A model generated the notes under the pieces. It was not told the origin of the DNA and made no database searches. It saw only the letters and a list, made by a program, of their open reading frames with translations. This document shows, one piece after another, positions 46,132 to 55,383 of a stretch of DNA of 64,000 nucleotides. Position numbers and translations under genes: made by a program. The first letter of the stretch is position 1. Every line of letters starts with the position of its first letter. The DNA is from CAVONB01 sp963697205. Lineage in GTDB: Bacteria; Pseudomonadota; Alphaproteobacteria; Rhizobiales; Hyphomicrobiaceae. The DNA lies in contig CAVONB010000016.1 in assembly GCA_963697205.1 (NCBI GenBank), forward strand, positions 186,001-250,000, given 5' to 3'.

Positions 46132-46608
46132 ATGACCGGGAGCAGCCCGACCGCACCGCCGTTCTGGCCGAAGGCTGCCGCCTCGGCTGCCATCTTCCGC
46201 GATGGCGAGGTTCTGATCGTGGAGCGCGGCAAGGGCCCCAAGCGGGGCATGTGGAGCCTGCCGGGCGGCCATATCGAGCCGGGCGAGACGGCGCGTGCGG
46301 CAGCGCTGCGCGAGTTGATGGAGGAGACGGGCGTGAGCGGCGAACTGGCGCGCCTCGTCGACGTGCACGATGTCATCATCAGGGGCCGGGACGGCGGGCT
46401 CATGGCGCATTATGTGCTCAGCGTCTACTGCGGGCACTGGCGGGCGGGGGAGCCGCGTGCGGGCTCCGACAGCGCAGACGCGCGGTTCGTGGCGCTTGAT
46501 CGGCTGGGAGAGTACGAATTGACGGACGGGGCGGTGCGTCTGATCAATGCGGCGGCGGCGTTGCTCGGCTGCGGGACGATGGCGGATGTTGCAGGCGGCG
46601 GGACGTGA
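46132..46608 (+). CDS. NUDIX hydrolase
   Basis: A 158-residue hydrolase with a complete Nudix box GGHIEPGETARAAALRELME-ETGV at about 46-69 (GX5EX7REUXEEXGU). The N-terminus AAASAAIFRDGEVLIVERGK is typical of ADP-ribose or nucleotide-diphosphate pyrophosphohydrolases. The start may be ATG 46132, or a TTG at 46108. A possible regulator half-site (AACGTCAGATGC) lies about 50 bp upstream. It is likely transcribed with the TIGR02301 gene 194 bp downstream. Confidence 0.9.
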   Translation: MTGSSPTAPPFWPKAAASAAIFRDGEVLIVERGKGPKRGMWSLPGGHIEPGETARAAALRELMEETGVSGELARLVDVHDVIIRGRDGGLMAHYVLSVYCGHWRAGEPRAGSDSADARFVALDRLGEYELTDGAVRLINAAAALLGCGTMADVAGGGT

Positions 46609-46802
46609 GGGGGGAAGGGCTGCTGCGCGGACGGGGCACCTTGGGGCTTGCCGCGCCGCGGCCCAGAATCCGGTCTAAGGCTGGCGCGTATCGCGTACGG
46701 CATCTTGAGAGAATCGGTGCTAGGAAACCTCATTCGCATTTCGGCACGGCGGGGCAAGCGCCCGCAGACGCCGCCGACGTGCGTCCGCTGCCCGAGTGCC
46801 CC

Positions 46803-47276
46803 ATGAGACCGTTTGCCAACCCAGACCAATCGTTGGTGCCGCCCCTGCTCCCGCCACGCCGGCTCACGGCTTCGGTGGCGCGCCTGCGCGGGTTCATGGC
46901 TTTACTGTTTCTGAGCGTGGCAATGGCGGGCGGGGTGCTGGTCGGCACGCAGCCCGGGCTGGCGCAGGCGCCGGCGGAGACGCGGCCCTACGACGATCGG
47001 CTGTTCCGGCTGGCGGAGATCCTAGGCGCCATTCACTATCTCAGGGAGCTGTGCGGCTCCGATGACGGGCAGCTGTGGCGGCTGCGCATGCAGGACCTGA
47101 TCGGGGCGGAGGGCACGTCGGCGCTGCGCCGGGCGCGACTGACGCGCAGCTTCAACCAGGGCTATCGCAGCTACGCGCGCACATACACGCAGTGCACGCC
47201 GACGGCAAAGACCGCGATCGGGCGGTTTTTCGCGGAAGCCACGCAGCTGACCAGCACGCTGTCGCGGATTCCCTGA
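46803..47276 (+). CDS. TIGR02301 family exported protein (alphaproteobacterial, unknown function)
   Basis: A 157-residue protein with an N-terminal signal segment (FMALLFLSVAMAGGVLVGT, cleaved near LAQAPAET). The mature part has YDDRLFRLAEILGAIHYLRE, ELCGSDDGQLWRLRMQDLI, and a second cysteine in YTQCTPTAKTAIGRFF, the two-Cys pattern I associate with TIGR02301. The family appears confined to alphaproteobacteria and is periplasmic. The ATG 46803 start gives a normal leader; a longer open frame exists upstream. Confidence 0.82.
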   Translation: MRPFANPDQSLVPPLLPPRRLTASVARLRGFMALLFLSVAMAGGVLVGTQPGLAQAPAETRPYDDRLFRLAEILGAIHYLRELCGSDDGQLWRLRMQDLIGAEGTSALRRARLTRSFNQGYRSYARTYTQCTPTAKTAIGRFFAEATQLTSTLSRIP

Positions 47277-47447
47277 GACGGATACGGACCATCCGTGCTG
47301 CCCGTCAAGGCGGCGTTTACTTTGACAAGCGACCGGCCAGCGGACTGGTGGACGCCATGTTACTGCTGTCAGCCGATTTGGGGGCGGCAGCGGGATCGCT
47401 CTGGTGGAGCGATGCGTCATCAGCTGTTTGATCAAAGGTAGGGATCC

Positions 47448-47705
47448 GTGTCCGTACAAAATGCGTCGGAAGTCGACGGCACGAGCGACGATAGCGTTAC
47501 GGCGCTAGCACTGATGCTCGATGCCTGGGATGAGGGAACAGAGATCGGCGTGGCGCCGGAATTGATGGCGTATGCCGCGATCTATACCGCGCTCACCGAC
47601 CTCGTCTCCCGGTTCGGAGAAGAGGCCGTTGCCGTGCTGGCCGACGGTCTGGTGCGGCGCGTGCAGAGCGGCGAGTTCACGCTCGCGCAGGGTCGCACGC
47701 AGTAG
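47448..47705 (+). CDS. Small hypothetical protein (85 residues)
   Basis: GTG 47448 with AGGTAGGG upstream starts an 85-residue acidic, helical protein containing DSVTALALMLDAWDEGTEIG and AIYTALTDLVSRFGEEAVAV. It is probably soluble. Similar small proteins occur beside TIGR02301 genes in Hyphomicrobiales as far as I recall, with no known function. It lies 171 bp downstream of the TIGR02301 gene. Confidence 0.6.
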   Translation: MSVQNASEVDGTSDDSVTALALMLDAWDEGTEIGVAPELMAYAAIYTALTDLVSRFGEEAVAVLADGLVRRVQSGEFTLAQGRTQ

Positions 47706-47816
47706 ACGGCATCTGATGCGCGACATATCTGGCGATCGGTTGCAGCGGGCCCGTTCGGCGTCCGGCTGCAATCTTGTGTCCGTGCGGCTCGCGCCCCAGG
47801 CGTTCGATCGCGAACG

Positions 47817-48494
47817 CTAGCCGAGCGGCCAATAGGCACGCGCGACCTTGAGCGCGATCTCGCCGACGAGCAAGCCGCCAAATCCGATCAGCACGATGCC
47901 GGCGATACGATTGATCTGGCGCATGCGCCCATCACTCAACCGATGGCGGATCTTGCCGATGCCGTGCGACAGCGCGATCCACCAGGCGAGACTGCCGCCC
48001 ATGGTGGCGGCCACCAGCACCAGCGCATCGATCGTGGTCGACACCTCGACAAACGTACTGACGCCTCCAAATATCGCAAACAGCCCCAGGACGGCGCCGG
48101 GGTTGGTGATGGTCAGGAAGAAGGTTTGCGGGATGTCCCAGGCGTAGTCGCGCAAGGAGGTGCGGCCGTCGACGGAGGGGTCGGCCGCCATGATGCGTGG
48201 CACGGTGACATAGAGCTTCATGCCGAACGCCGCCAGGGCGAGGCCGCCGACCACCTGGATGATGTGACGGTAATCCTTGACCGCTCCGGAGATCGCCTTG
48301 ACGCCGAAAGCGGCGAACAGCGCGATCAGGCCGTCGCCGAGGACGGCGCCGATGCCGGCGGCAACGCCGCCGAGGAATCCACGCTCAACGGCTCGCTGGA
48401 TGCACAGCACGTTGACGGGACCGACAGGCGCGGCCACCAGGATACCGATCAGGATGCCGACCGGGATGACGAGCGGGTTGGGCAGCAGGGTCAC
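47817..48494 (-). CDS. LysE family translocator
   Basis: A 225-residue membrane exporter with six hydrophobic segments. The signature near the N-terminus is GILVAAPVGPVNVLCIQRAV. A TM segment is GLIALFAAFGVKAISGAV, and the family's central motif is FFLTITNPGAVLGLFAIFGG. It starts at GTG 48494, with GAGGGGTG upstream; an upstream ATG extends it by 19 residues. LysE-type proteins export amino acids or related small solutes. Confidence 0.88.
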   Translation of the reverse strand: MTLLPNPLVIPVGILIGILVAAPVGPVNVLCIQRAVERGFLGGVAAGIGAVLGDGLIALFAAFGVKAISGAVKDYRHIIQVVGGLALAAFGMKLYVTVPRIMAADPSVDGRTSLRDYAWDIPQTFFLTITNPGAVLGLFAIFGGVSTFVEVSTTIDALVLVAATMGGSLAWWIALSHGIGKIRHRLSDGRMRQINRIAGIVLIGFGGLLVGEIALKVARAYWPLG

Positions 48495-48610
48495 GGGGCC
48501 GTCACCCCTCCCCTGCCGCTGAGGCCCGCATGTGCGGGTCGATCTGGACACCGTCGCGCCCCATCGGCTCGTATGCTCGGCGGATCACTGCGCAACGATG
48601 AGGCTCCTAG

Positions 48611-49201
48611 ATGTTCCCGATGCGATGGCGCGACGTGCTTGTGCTCCTAGTGCTACTTGGCTCATCGGCCGTTGTCCATTGGGCGGATGGCCCACATGGC
48701 GCGCGCGCGGCCGGGCCGGGAGAGACCAAGGGCACGATCGTGCCGGCACATGCCGCGCTGCCGGCGGCGGTAGCACAGATGCGCGATGCGCTGATTGCTG
48801 CCGCGCAGTCCGGCGACATTACCGAGTTGCAGATCGTGCTCGACTGGAACGAGCTGAAGCCCGACGTGGCCGAGACCAAGCCCGACGACATCGTCGCATT
48901 CTGGAAGGACCTGTCGGGAGATGGCGAAGGCCGCGAGATCCTCGCCGCGCTCTTGAACGTCATCGAAGGACCGCCGGCGATCGTGCGGGGCGGGCGCGAC
49001 GCGGAGAACAACCAGCTCTTCGTGTGGCCGCGCTTTGCGCAGACGCCGCCTGAGAGCTGGAGCCCGGCCGACATCGTCGGCGTGCTCCGTCTGGCCAGCG
49101 CGCAAAAGCTCGCCCAGATGCAGGCGCGCAAACGCTATCTGGGCTGGCGGCTGGCGATCGGCGCGGACGGCACGTGGCATTCCTTCCGGGTCGCGGAGTG
49201 A
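48611..49201 (+). CDS. Hypothetical exported protein (196 residues)
   Basis: An N-terminal hydrophobic leader (WRDVLVLLVLLGSSAVVHWA, residues 6-25) precedes a soluble domain of about 165 residues. Internal segments are AVAQMRDALIAAAQSGDITE, EILAALLNVIEGPPAIVRG and AQKLAQMQARKRYLGWRL. The ending GWRLAIGADGTWHSFRVAE resembles that of other exported alphaproteobacterial proteins with a Trp-rich tail. I do not recognise a named family. It is divergent from the LysE gene and likely periplasmic or inner-membrane anchored. Confidence 0.6.
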   Translation: MFPMRWRDVLVLLVLLGSSAVVHWADGPHGARAAGPGETKGTIVPAHAALPAAVAQMRDALIAAAQSGDITELQIVLDWNELKPDVAETKPDDIVAFWKDLSGDGEGREILAALLNVIEGPPAIVRGGRDAENNQLFVWPRFAQTPPESWSPADIVGVLRLASAQKLAQMQARKRYLGWRLAIGADGTWHSFRVAE

Positions 49202-49238
49202 GGACAGGGCCCGCGCTGCGATAGACGCGCAGCCGCTC

Positions 49239-51077
49239 TCACGCCTTGGTGCGCACGTAGCTGCCGGGCGCATCCTCGATGGCGCCGAGGCGGGCGCCGG
49301 GCTTGCGCGCGTCGATCTTCTCGCCGGAGCGATCGGCAAGCCAGCCGATCCAGTGCGGCCACCAGGAGCCGGGATGTTCGATGGCGTTGGCGCACCAGGC
49401 GTCGAAGCTTTTGGAGTCGCGCGGGCTCTTGGCGTTCGTCCAGTGCTGGTACTTCGGCTTGTCGGGCGGGTTCACGACGCCGGCGATGTGGCCGGATCCG
49501 GCCATGACGTAATCGACGGGGCCACCGAACAGGCGGGCGCCGGTGAACACGGACTCGGCGGGCGCGATGTGGTCCTCGCGGGCGGCGAGTTCATAGACGG
49601 GCAGCTTCACCTTCTTCATGTCGAGGCGCGTGCCGGCGAGCACCAGCTCGCCCTCGGCCAACTTGTTCTCGTGATAGAACTCGCGCAGGTAGAAGGAGTG
49701 GTTGGCGGCGGGCATGCGCGTCGAATCCTGGTTCCAGAACAACAGATCGAACGGGAACGGCTTCTTGCCGAGCATGTAGTTGTTGACGATGTAGGGCCAG
49801 ATCAGGTCGCGCGGGCGCAGCATGTTGAACACGCTCGCCATGCGCGAGCCGTCGAGATAGCCCCGTTCCATCATCATTTCTTCGATATTGCGCAGCTGCT
49901 GCTCGTCGATGAAGAGCTTGAGATCGCCGGCCTTGGTGAAGTCGACCTGCGTCGTCAGGAACGTGGCGGAGGCGAAGGGCTCGTCGCCGCGTGCGGCAAG
50001 ATAGGCCAGCGTGGCGGCCAACAGCGTGCCACCGACGCAATAGCCGAGCACGTTGCACTGGCGTTCGCCGGTCTCGCGGGAGACCGCGTCGGCGGCGGCC
50101 AGGATGCCCTCCTTCATGTAGTCCTCGAACGTCTTGTGAGCGAGACGCTCGTCGGGATTGACCCAGGAGACGACGAAGACGGTGAAGCCCTGGCTCACGA
50201 CGTAGCGGATGAAGCTCTTCGCGGGCGTCAGGTCGAGGATGTAGAACTTGTTGATCCAGGGCGGCACGATCAGCAGCGGCACGCGGTGGGCGTGGGCGGT
50301 GGAGGGCGTGTACTGGATGAGCTGCAGGATGTCGTTCTGGTAGACCACCTTGCCCGGCGTCACAGCGAGGTTCTTGCCGACCTCGAAGGCAGTGACATCG
50401 GTCTGGCTGATGCGAATGAGGTCCTTGGAGCCGCCCATGTCGCGCAGCAGGTTCTCGACGCCCTGGACGAGGTTGCGCGCGTTGGAGCTGAAGGTCTCGC
50501 GCAGCACCTCGGGATTGGTCAGCGGGAAATTGGAGGGCGATAGCGCGCCTGCGACCTGCTTCAGGTAGAACTCCGCCTTGTGGCGCTCACGATCGTCCAT
50601 GCCCGGTGTACGGTCCAGCGCGTCCTCGGCCCAGTGGGTTGTCATAAGGTAGGCCTGCTTCCAGAAATCGAAGTAGGGATTGGTCGTCCACTCGGGGTCC
50701 TTGAAGCGGCTGTCGCCGGGCTCGGGCTCGCACACCGGCTCCACGTCCTCGCCCATCAGGCGGCGCATCTGGTTGTTCCACAGCTCGACGTATCCGCGTA
50801 CGAGCGAGCCCTGCGCCTGGGCCAGCGCCTGGGGATCGGCCATCCAGGCGCGCGCGATCTCGCCCATGGCGTTGGCGGCCGCCGACATCTCGGTGGCGGC
50901 GGAAAACGGACCGGTCTTGGAGTTGGAGCGCTCCACCAGCCCCGACCAGGCCTTGGCGCTCTCCTCGAAGAAGCGCAGCATATTGTGCGCGAACTCGTCG
51001 GGATTGGAGATCTTATAGGCCAGCGGATCGAAGCCGGGGCTGTCGGGCGCTTTCTTCTGCATGCCTGCCGTCTCCAT
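49239..51077 (-). CDS. phaC: Class I poly(3-hydroxyalkanoate) synthase
   Basis: A 612-residue PHA synthase that polymerises 3-hydroxyacyl-CoA into storage granules. The lipase-like box GYCVGG holds the catalytic Cys347. Other signatures are LLIVPPWINKFYILDLTPAK, SWVNPDERLAHKTFEDYM, and the C-terminal His in AGSGHIAGVVNPP. The length and Cys-box type match class I (Cupriavidus-like) synthases. ATG 51077 is chosen; an ATG five codons later (51062) is possible. It is divergent from the aminotransferase of the hom block, and no phasin or phaR gene is nearby. Confidence 0.95.
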   Translation of the reverse strand: METAGMQKKAPDSPGFDPLAYKISNPDEFAHNMLRFFEESAKAWSGLVERSNSKTGPFSAATEMSAAANAMGEIARAWMADPQALAQAQGSLVRGYVELWNNQMRRLMGEDVEPVCEPEPGDSRFKDPEWTTNPYFDFWKQAYLMTTHWAEDALDRTPGMDDRERHKAEFYLKQVAGALSPSNFPLTNPEVLRETFSSNARNLVQGVENLLRDMGGSKDLIRISQTDVTAFEVGKNLAVTPGKVVYQNDILQLIQYTPSTAHAHRVPLLIVPPWINKFYILDLTPAKSFIRYVVSQGFTVFVVSWVNPDERLAHKTFEDYMKEGILAAADAVSRETGERQCNVLGYCVGGTLLAATLAYLAARGDEPFASATFLTTQVDFTKAGDLKLFIDEQQLRNIEEMMMERGYLDGSRMASVFNMLRPRDLIWPYIVNNYMLGKKPFPFDLLFWNQDSTRMPAANHSFYLREFYHENKLAEGELVLAGTRLDMKKVKLPVYELAAREDHIAPAESVFTGARLFGGPVDYVMAGSGHIAGVVNPPDKPKYQHWTNAKSPRDSKSFDAWCANAIEHPGSWWPHWIGWLADRSGEKIDARKPGARLGAIEDAPGSYVRTKA

Positions 51078-51415
51078 GGTTGCCGCCGGCGGGAGCCTCC
51101 CCCGCTGACGCGCCGATCAGGTACGAAGCCGGCGACAGTGGCCTGTCGCCCTGCCGCCCCGGGCGCGGCGCGCGGGCCGGCAGCCCGGCAACTCTTCTAC
51201 GCGCCAACTCGCCAAAATGCCGCAAACACGAGGCCTGATCGGTCCTTTGGTTTATCGGGAAGCCCGTGCCAAGCCAAGCGCGGCGAAGGTCGCGTGCCGC
51301 GGTGGCGGCGCTTTCGTGCCTCTGGACGCCGCAGGCCGTGGAGGCGTAAACAAGGACCGGATTCGTTGCGCCCTCGCGCGGCCGGCGATCCGTGGAGACC
51401 CGCAACCCAATCGAG
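51078..51415. other. Divergent intergenic region, phaC / aminotransferase
   Basis: A 338 bp gap between two divergent genes. It must contain both promoters, but no clear -35/-10 pair, riboswitch or operator was seen. No gene was recognised. Confidence 0.4.
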
Positions 51416-52672
51416 ATGGGACGTCCCGTGAACGATGAGTTTCACCGCATCAAGCGGCTACCGCCCTACGTCTTCGCCGAAGTCAATCGGTTGAAGGCAG
51501 CGGCCCGAGCTCGCGGCGCCGACATCATCGACCTCGGCATGGGAAATCCGGACCTCGCCGCCCCGCGCCATGTGATCGAGAAACTGGTGGAGACGGCGGG
51601 TAAGCCGCGGACCGACCGGTATTCGGCCTCCAAGGGGATCCCCGGCCTGCTCAAGGCCCAGGCAGCCTATTACGACCGGCGATTCGGCGTGAAGCTCAAG
51701 CCGGAGACGCAGGTCGTCGCCACGCTCGGCTCCAAGGAAGGCTTCGCCAACATGGCGCAGGCCATCACCGCGCCGGGCGACGTGGTGCTGGTGCCCAACC
51801 CCAGCTATCCGATCCACGCCTTCGGCTTCCTGATGGCGGGTGGCGTGATCCGCTCGGTGCCTGCCGAGCCGACGCCGGAGTATTTCGTGGCGCTGGAGCG
51901 GGCGATCATCCACTCCATCCCCAAGCCGATCGCCGTGGTCGTGTGCTACCCGTCGAACCCGACGGCCTACACCGCGAGCCTCGACTTCTACCGCGACCTC
52001 GTCCAGTTCGCGAAGAAGCACAACATCATTATCCTGTCGGATCTGGCCTACTCGGAGGTCTACTTCGACGAGGCGGATCGGCCGCCGTCGGTGCTGCAAG
52101 TGCCGGGCGCGATGGATGTGACGGTGGAGTTCACATCGCTGTCCAAGACGTTCTCCATGGCTGGCTGGCGGATGGGGTTCGCGGTCGGCAACGAGCGGCT
52201 TTTGAACGCGCTGGCACGCGTCAAAAGCTATCTGGACTATGGCGCGTTCACGCCGATCCAGGTGGCGGCGACGGCAGCCCTCAACGGACCGGAGGCTTGC
52301 ATCGACGAGATGCGCGACACCTACCGGCGCCGGCGCGACGTGCTGGTCGACAGCTTCGGCAAGGCCGGCTGGAAGTTCCCGCCGCCGAAAGCCTCCATGT
52401 TCGCGTGGGTGAAGATCCCCGAACCGTTCCGCGAGCTGGGGTCGCTGGAATTTTCCAAGCTGCTGGTCGACCGGGCCGAGGTGGCGGTGGCGCCGGGCAT
52501 GGGCTTTGGCGAGCACGGCGAGGACTACGTGCGCATCGCGCTCGTCGAGAACGAGCACCGCATCCGTCAGGCGGCCCGCAACATCAAGAAATTCATGTCG
52601 CAGTCGCCGGACAGCCTGCACAACGTCATCCCGCTGGCGCAGAAGGCCGGCGGAACGGGCGGGCGGGCATGA
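51416..52672 (+). CDS. PLP-dependent class I/II aminotransferase (LL-DAP / alanine aminotransferase type)
   Basis: A 418-residue fold type I aminotransferase. The start at ATG 51416 is uncertain; GTG 51428 is also possible. Motifs are DLGMGNPDLAAPRHVIEKLV near the N-terminus, NPSYPIHAFGFL, CYPSNPTAYT, LSDLAYSEVYFDEADRP (Asp/Tyr PLP ligands) and the lysine motif SLSKTFSMAGWRMGFAVG. The GWRMGF and ASK sequence fits the LL-diaminopimelate aminotransferase or alanine aminotransferase (AlaA) group. It overlaps the start of hom by 4 bp (ATGA), so it likely supplies aspartate-family amino acid metabolism. Confidence 0.88.
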   Translation: MGRPVNDEFHRIKRLPPYVFAEVNRLKAAARARGADIIDLGMGNPDLAAPRHVIEKLVETAGKPRTDRYSASKGIPGLLKAQAAYYDRRFGVKLKPETQVVATLGSKEGFANMAQAITAPGDVVLVPNPSYPIHAFGFLMAGGVIRSVPAEPTPEYFVALERAIIHSIPKPIAVVVCYPSNPTAYTASLDFYRDLVQFAKKHNIIILSDLAYSEVYFDEADRPPSVLQVPGAMDVTVEFTSLSKTFSMAGWRMGFAVGNERLLNALARVKSYLDYGAFTPIQVAATAALNGPEACIDEMRDTYRRRRDVLVDSFGKAGWKFPPPKASMFAWVKIPEPFRELGSLEFSKLLVDRAEVAVAPGMGFGEHGEDYVRIALVENEHRIRQAARNIKKFMSQSPDSLHNVIPLAQKAGGTGGRA

Positions 52673-53967
52673 GCGGGCCGCTGAAGCTCGGCATCGCCGG
52701 CCTGGGTACCGTCGGCGTCGGGCTGCTCCATCTGTTGGAGGCTCACGGGCGCCGGCTGTCGGATACCGTCGGCCGCCCGATCGTCATTTCCGGCGTCAGC
52801 GCACGTTCGCGGGGCAAGGACCGCGGTGTCAGGACCGAGGATCTGCGCTGGGTGGCCGATCCGGTGCAGCTTGCCACCGATCCCGAGGTCGACCTGTTCG
52901 TGGAGTTGATCGGCGGCGAAGAGGGCGTGGCGCGGGAGGCGGTGGAAGCCGCACTCAAGGCCGGCAAGCACGTCGTGACCGCCAACAAGGCTCTGCTCGC
53001 CAAGCACGGCAACGCGCTGGCACGGCTCGCCGAGCAGCAGGGGGTCGCGCTCAATTTCGAGGCCGCGGTCGCCGGCGGCATACCGATCATCAAGACGGTG
53101 CGTGAGTCGCTTGCCGGCAACGAGGTGCACCGTATCTACGGCATCTTGAACGGCACGTGCAATTACATCCTGTCGCGCATGCAGGATCACGGGCTGGCCT
53201 TCGCGGACGCGCTGAAGGAAGCCCAAACGAAGGGCTATGCGGAGGCTGATCCGACATTCGACATCGGCGGCTTCGACGCCGCTCACAAGCTTGCCCTTTT
53301 GACCTCGATCGCGTTCGGCACCGAAGTGGCCTTCGACGAGATCCACATCGAGGGCATCGAGACGATCACCAAGACGGATATCGATGCCGCGCAGGAACTC
53401 GGTTATGCGATCAAGCTGCTCGGCGTCGCTGTGCGCACCGAGCACGGCATCGAGCAGCGCGTGCATCCCACGCTGGTGCCTGAGGATTCCGCGATCGCGG
53501 AGGTCTCGGGCGTGACGAACGCGGTCGCCGTCGACGCGGATTTCGCCGGCAACCTCTTGCTGGTCGGACCCGGTGCGGGCGCCCGGCCGACGGCATCGTC
53601 GGTGGCCAGCGACATCATCGACATCGCCGCGGGCTTCGTGTTGCCGCCCCTGGGCGTGCCCTCGGCCCAGCTCGCCGCCTATAACCGGGCCAAGCTCGGC
53701 GAGCACGAGGGGGCCTACTACCTGCGGCTCACGGCTCATGACCGGCCGGGCGTAATGGCGGCGATCACCAAGCGCATGGCGGAGCGTGAGGTGTCGTTGG
53801 AGAGCATCGTGCAGAAGGGCCCGCGTTCTCAGCCAGGTGCGCCTGCAACCGTCGTCATCATCACGCATGAGACGACCGAGGCCGCCATCCGCGGTGCTCT
53901 GGAGGCGATCGAGGCCGACGGTAAGGTTGCCGAGCGACCGCAGATGATCCGCATCGAGGAGCTGTAG
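52669..53967 (+). CDS. hom: Homoserine dehydrogenase
   Basis: A 432-residue enzyme converting aspartate semialdehyde to homoserine. The NAD(P) motif is GIAGLGTVGVGLL at 8-20. The catalytic region contains GILNGTCNYILSRM and YAEADPTFDIGGFDAAHKLA with the conserved Asp and Lys. A C-terminal ACT domain starts near residue 350 (YLRLTAHDRPGVMAAITKRM). ATG 52669 overlaps the aminotransferase stop (ATGA) for translational coupling. The pair is the methionine/threonine branch core. No S-box or T-box was seen upstream. Confidence 0.96.
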   Translation: MSGPLKLGIAGLGTVGVGLLHLLEAHGRRLSDTVGRPIVISGVSARSRGKDRGVRTEDLRWVADPVQLATDPEVDLFVELIGGEEGVAREAVEAALKAGKHVVTANKALLAKHGNALARLAEQQGVALNFEAAVAGGIPIIKTVRESLAGNEVHRIYGILNGTCNYILSRMQDHGLAFADALKEAQTKGYAEADPTFDIGGFDAAHKLALLTSIAFGTEVAFDEIHIEGIETITKTDIDAAQELGYAIKLLGVAVRTEHGIEQRVHPTLVPEDSAIAEVSGVTNAVAVDADFAGNLLLVGPGAGARPTASSVASDIIDIAAGFVLPPLGVPSAQLAAYNRAKLGEHEGAYYLRLTAHDRPGVMAAITKRMAEREVSLESIVQKGPRSQPGAPATVVIITHETTEAAIRGALEAIEADGKVAERPQMIRIEEL

Positions 53968-54089
53968 CAAGAAGAGCCGTCAGACTGCTTCGATCTGGGG
54001 TTGCGGCCACGCAGCGGCGGTCCGCCGGCCCGAGGTGAGTTCGATGCCGGGTGTCCCTGCGACACCCCAAGCCACAGCGGAGGAAATCC

Positions 54090-55076
54090 ATGTCCAGCTC
54101 CCGCACCGGCCTCGACCGGGTGCTCGTGCTCGAGGTCGCTCGCGTGACGGAGGCGGCTGCCATCGCCGCCGCACGGTGGCGCGGGCGCGGCGACAAGGAA
54201 GCTGCCGACAAGGCCGCCGTGGACGCCATGCGCCGCGAACTCGGCCGGCTCGAGATCGACGGCCGGGTGGTGATCGGCGAGGGCGAAATGGACGAAGCGC
54301 CCATGCTGTACATCGGCGAGGAGGTCGGAACGCGCAACGGGCCGAAGGTCGACATCGCCGTCGATCCGCTGGAGGGCACCACGATCTGCGCGGAGGCGGA
54401 GCCCAACTCGCTGGCCGTGATCGCGATCTCGGAGCGCGGCGGGCTGCTCAATGCGCCCGACATGTACATGAACAAAATCGCGATCGGCCCGGGCTATCGC
54501 GAGGGCGTGGTCGACCTCGACGCCTCGCCCGCCGAGAACGTACATGCGCTGGCAAAGGCCAAGGGCGTGGACGTGCGCGACATCACGGTTTGCATCCTGG
54601 GCCGGGAGCGTCACCGCGACATCATCAAGGCCGTGCGCGACACGGGCGCCTCGCTGCGCCTGATCCGGGACGGGGACGTGGCTGGCGTGATCTGGACCAC
54701 GGATCCGGAGGAAACCGGTATCGACATGTACCTGGGCTCCGGCGGGGCGCCCGAAGGTGTACTCGCGGCGGCGGCGCTGCGCTGCATCGGCGGCCAGATG
54801 CAGGGGCGGCTCATGCCTTCCAACGACGACGAACGCCGGCGTGCAGCATCGATGGGCATCACCGACATCAACCGGAAGTACGCCATCGCTGATATGGCGT
54901 GTGCCGACGTGATCTTTTCGGCGACCGGCGTCACCGGCGGCTCGCTGCTCGACGGCGTGCGGTTCCGCGGCGACTTCGCGGAGACGGAGAGTGTGGTCAT
55001 GCGTTCCAAGACCGGGACCGTCCGCCGGATCAAAACGACGTTCAGAGACATCGGCGCCAAGTTCGGCGCAATCTGA
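54090..55076 (+). CDS. glpX: Class II fructose-1,6-bisphosphatase (GlpX)
   Basis: A 328-residue GlpX-type phosphatase of gluconeogenesis or the Calvin cycle. The metal/phosphate motif is VDPLEGTTICAEAE (Asp92 and Glu95). Earlier, GRVVIGEGEMDEAPMLYIGE supplies metal-ligand Glu residues, and GITDINRKYAIADMACADVI follows near the C-terminus. ATG 54090 is chosen because GGAGGAAATCC lies upstream. It lies 122 bp after hom on the same strand and before the exported protein gene. Confidence 0.95.
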   Translation: MSSSRTGLDRVLVLEVARVTEAAAIAAARWRGRGDKEAADKAAVDAMRRELGRLEIDGRVVIGEGEMDEAPMLYIGEEVGTRNGPKVDIAVDPLEGTTICAEAEPNSLAVIAISERGGLLNAPDMYMNKIAIGPGYREGVVDLDASPAENVHALAKAKGVDVRDITVCILGRERHRDIIKAVRDTGASLRLIRDGDVAGVIWTTDPEETGIDMYLGSGGAPEGVLAAAALRCIGGQMQGRLMPSNDDERRRAASMGITDINRKYAIADMACADVIFSATGVTGGSLLDGVRFRGDFAETESVVMRSKTGTVRRIKTTFRDIGAKFGAI

Positions 55077-55383
55077 ACGCGGGCGCCGGCCTTCCCTCCC
55101 CGGCTTAACTGTCGCTTCCGCCCACCGCAGCTTGGGAGGCGTTGTGCCGGCACGGACGATCGCCAAAGGGGTCGGCTGGCACGCGACCTAGCGGACGCGG
55201 CGCGCGGGCGTTTCTCGTGCGCGCGGGAGATGATCCTATTCCCGATTTGTCGGTAAGCGTGGCGCGCGCGCCATGGTTGTGCCGTATGCAGGCTGATATA
55301 TCGCATCCGGGGTGCCCCTCGCCCGTAATTCAACGGAGCACGGCGGGCGCCCGTGTCAAACAACCTCGCATCGGGGGAGCCGG
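55077..55383. other. Intergenic region, no gene recognised
   Basis: A 307 bp gap between glpX and the exported protein gene on the same strand. It has a less GC-rich patch near 55230-55330 that may be a promoter. No RNA gene or repeat was seen. Confidence 0.4.

Noticed and set aside
49035..50543. A 502-residue plus-strand frame
   Set aside because: Antisense to phaC, which has the GYCVGG box and full-length homology; composition is shadow-like.
51078..51415. A riboswitch or T-box upstream of the aminotransferase/hom genes
   Set aside because: No conserved SAM, T-box or other aptamer pattern was recognisable.
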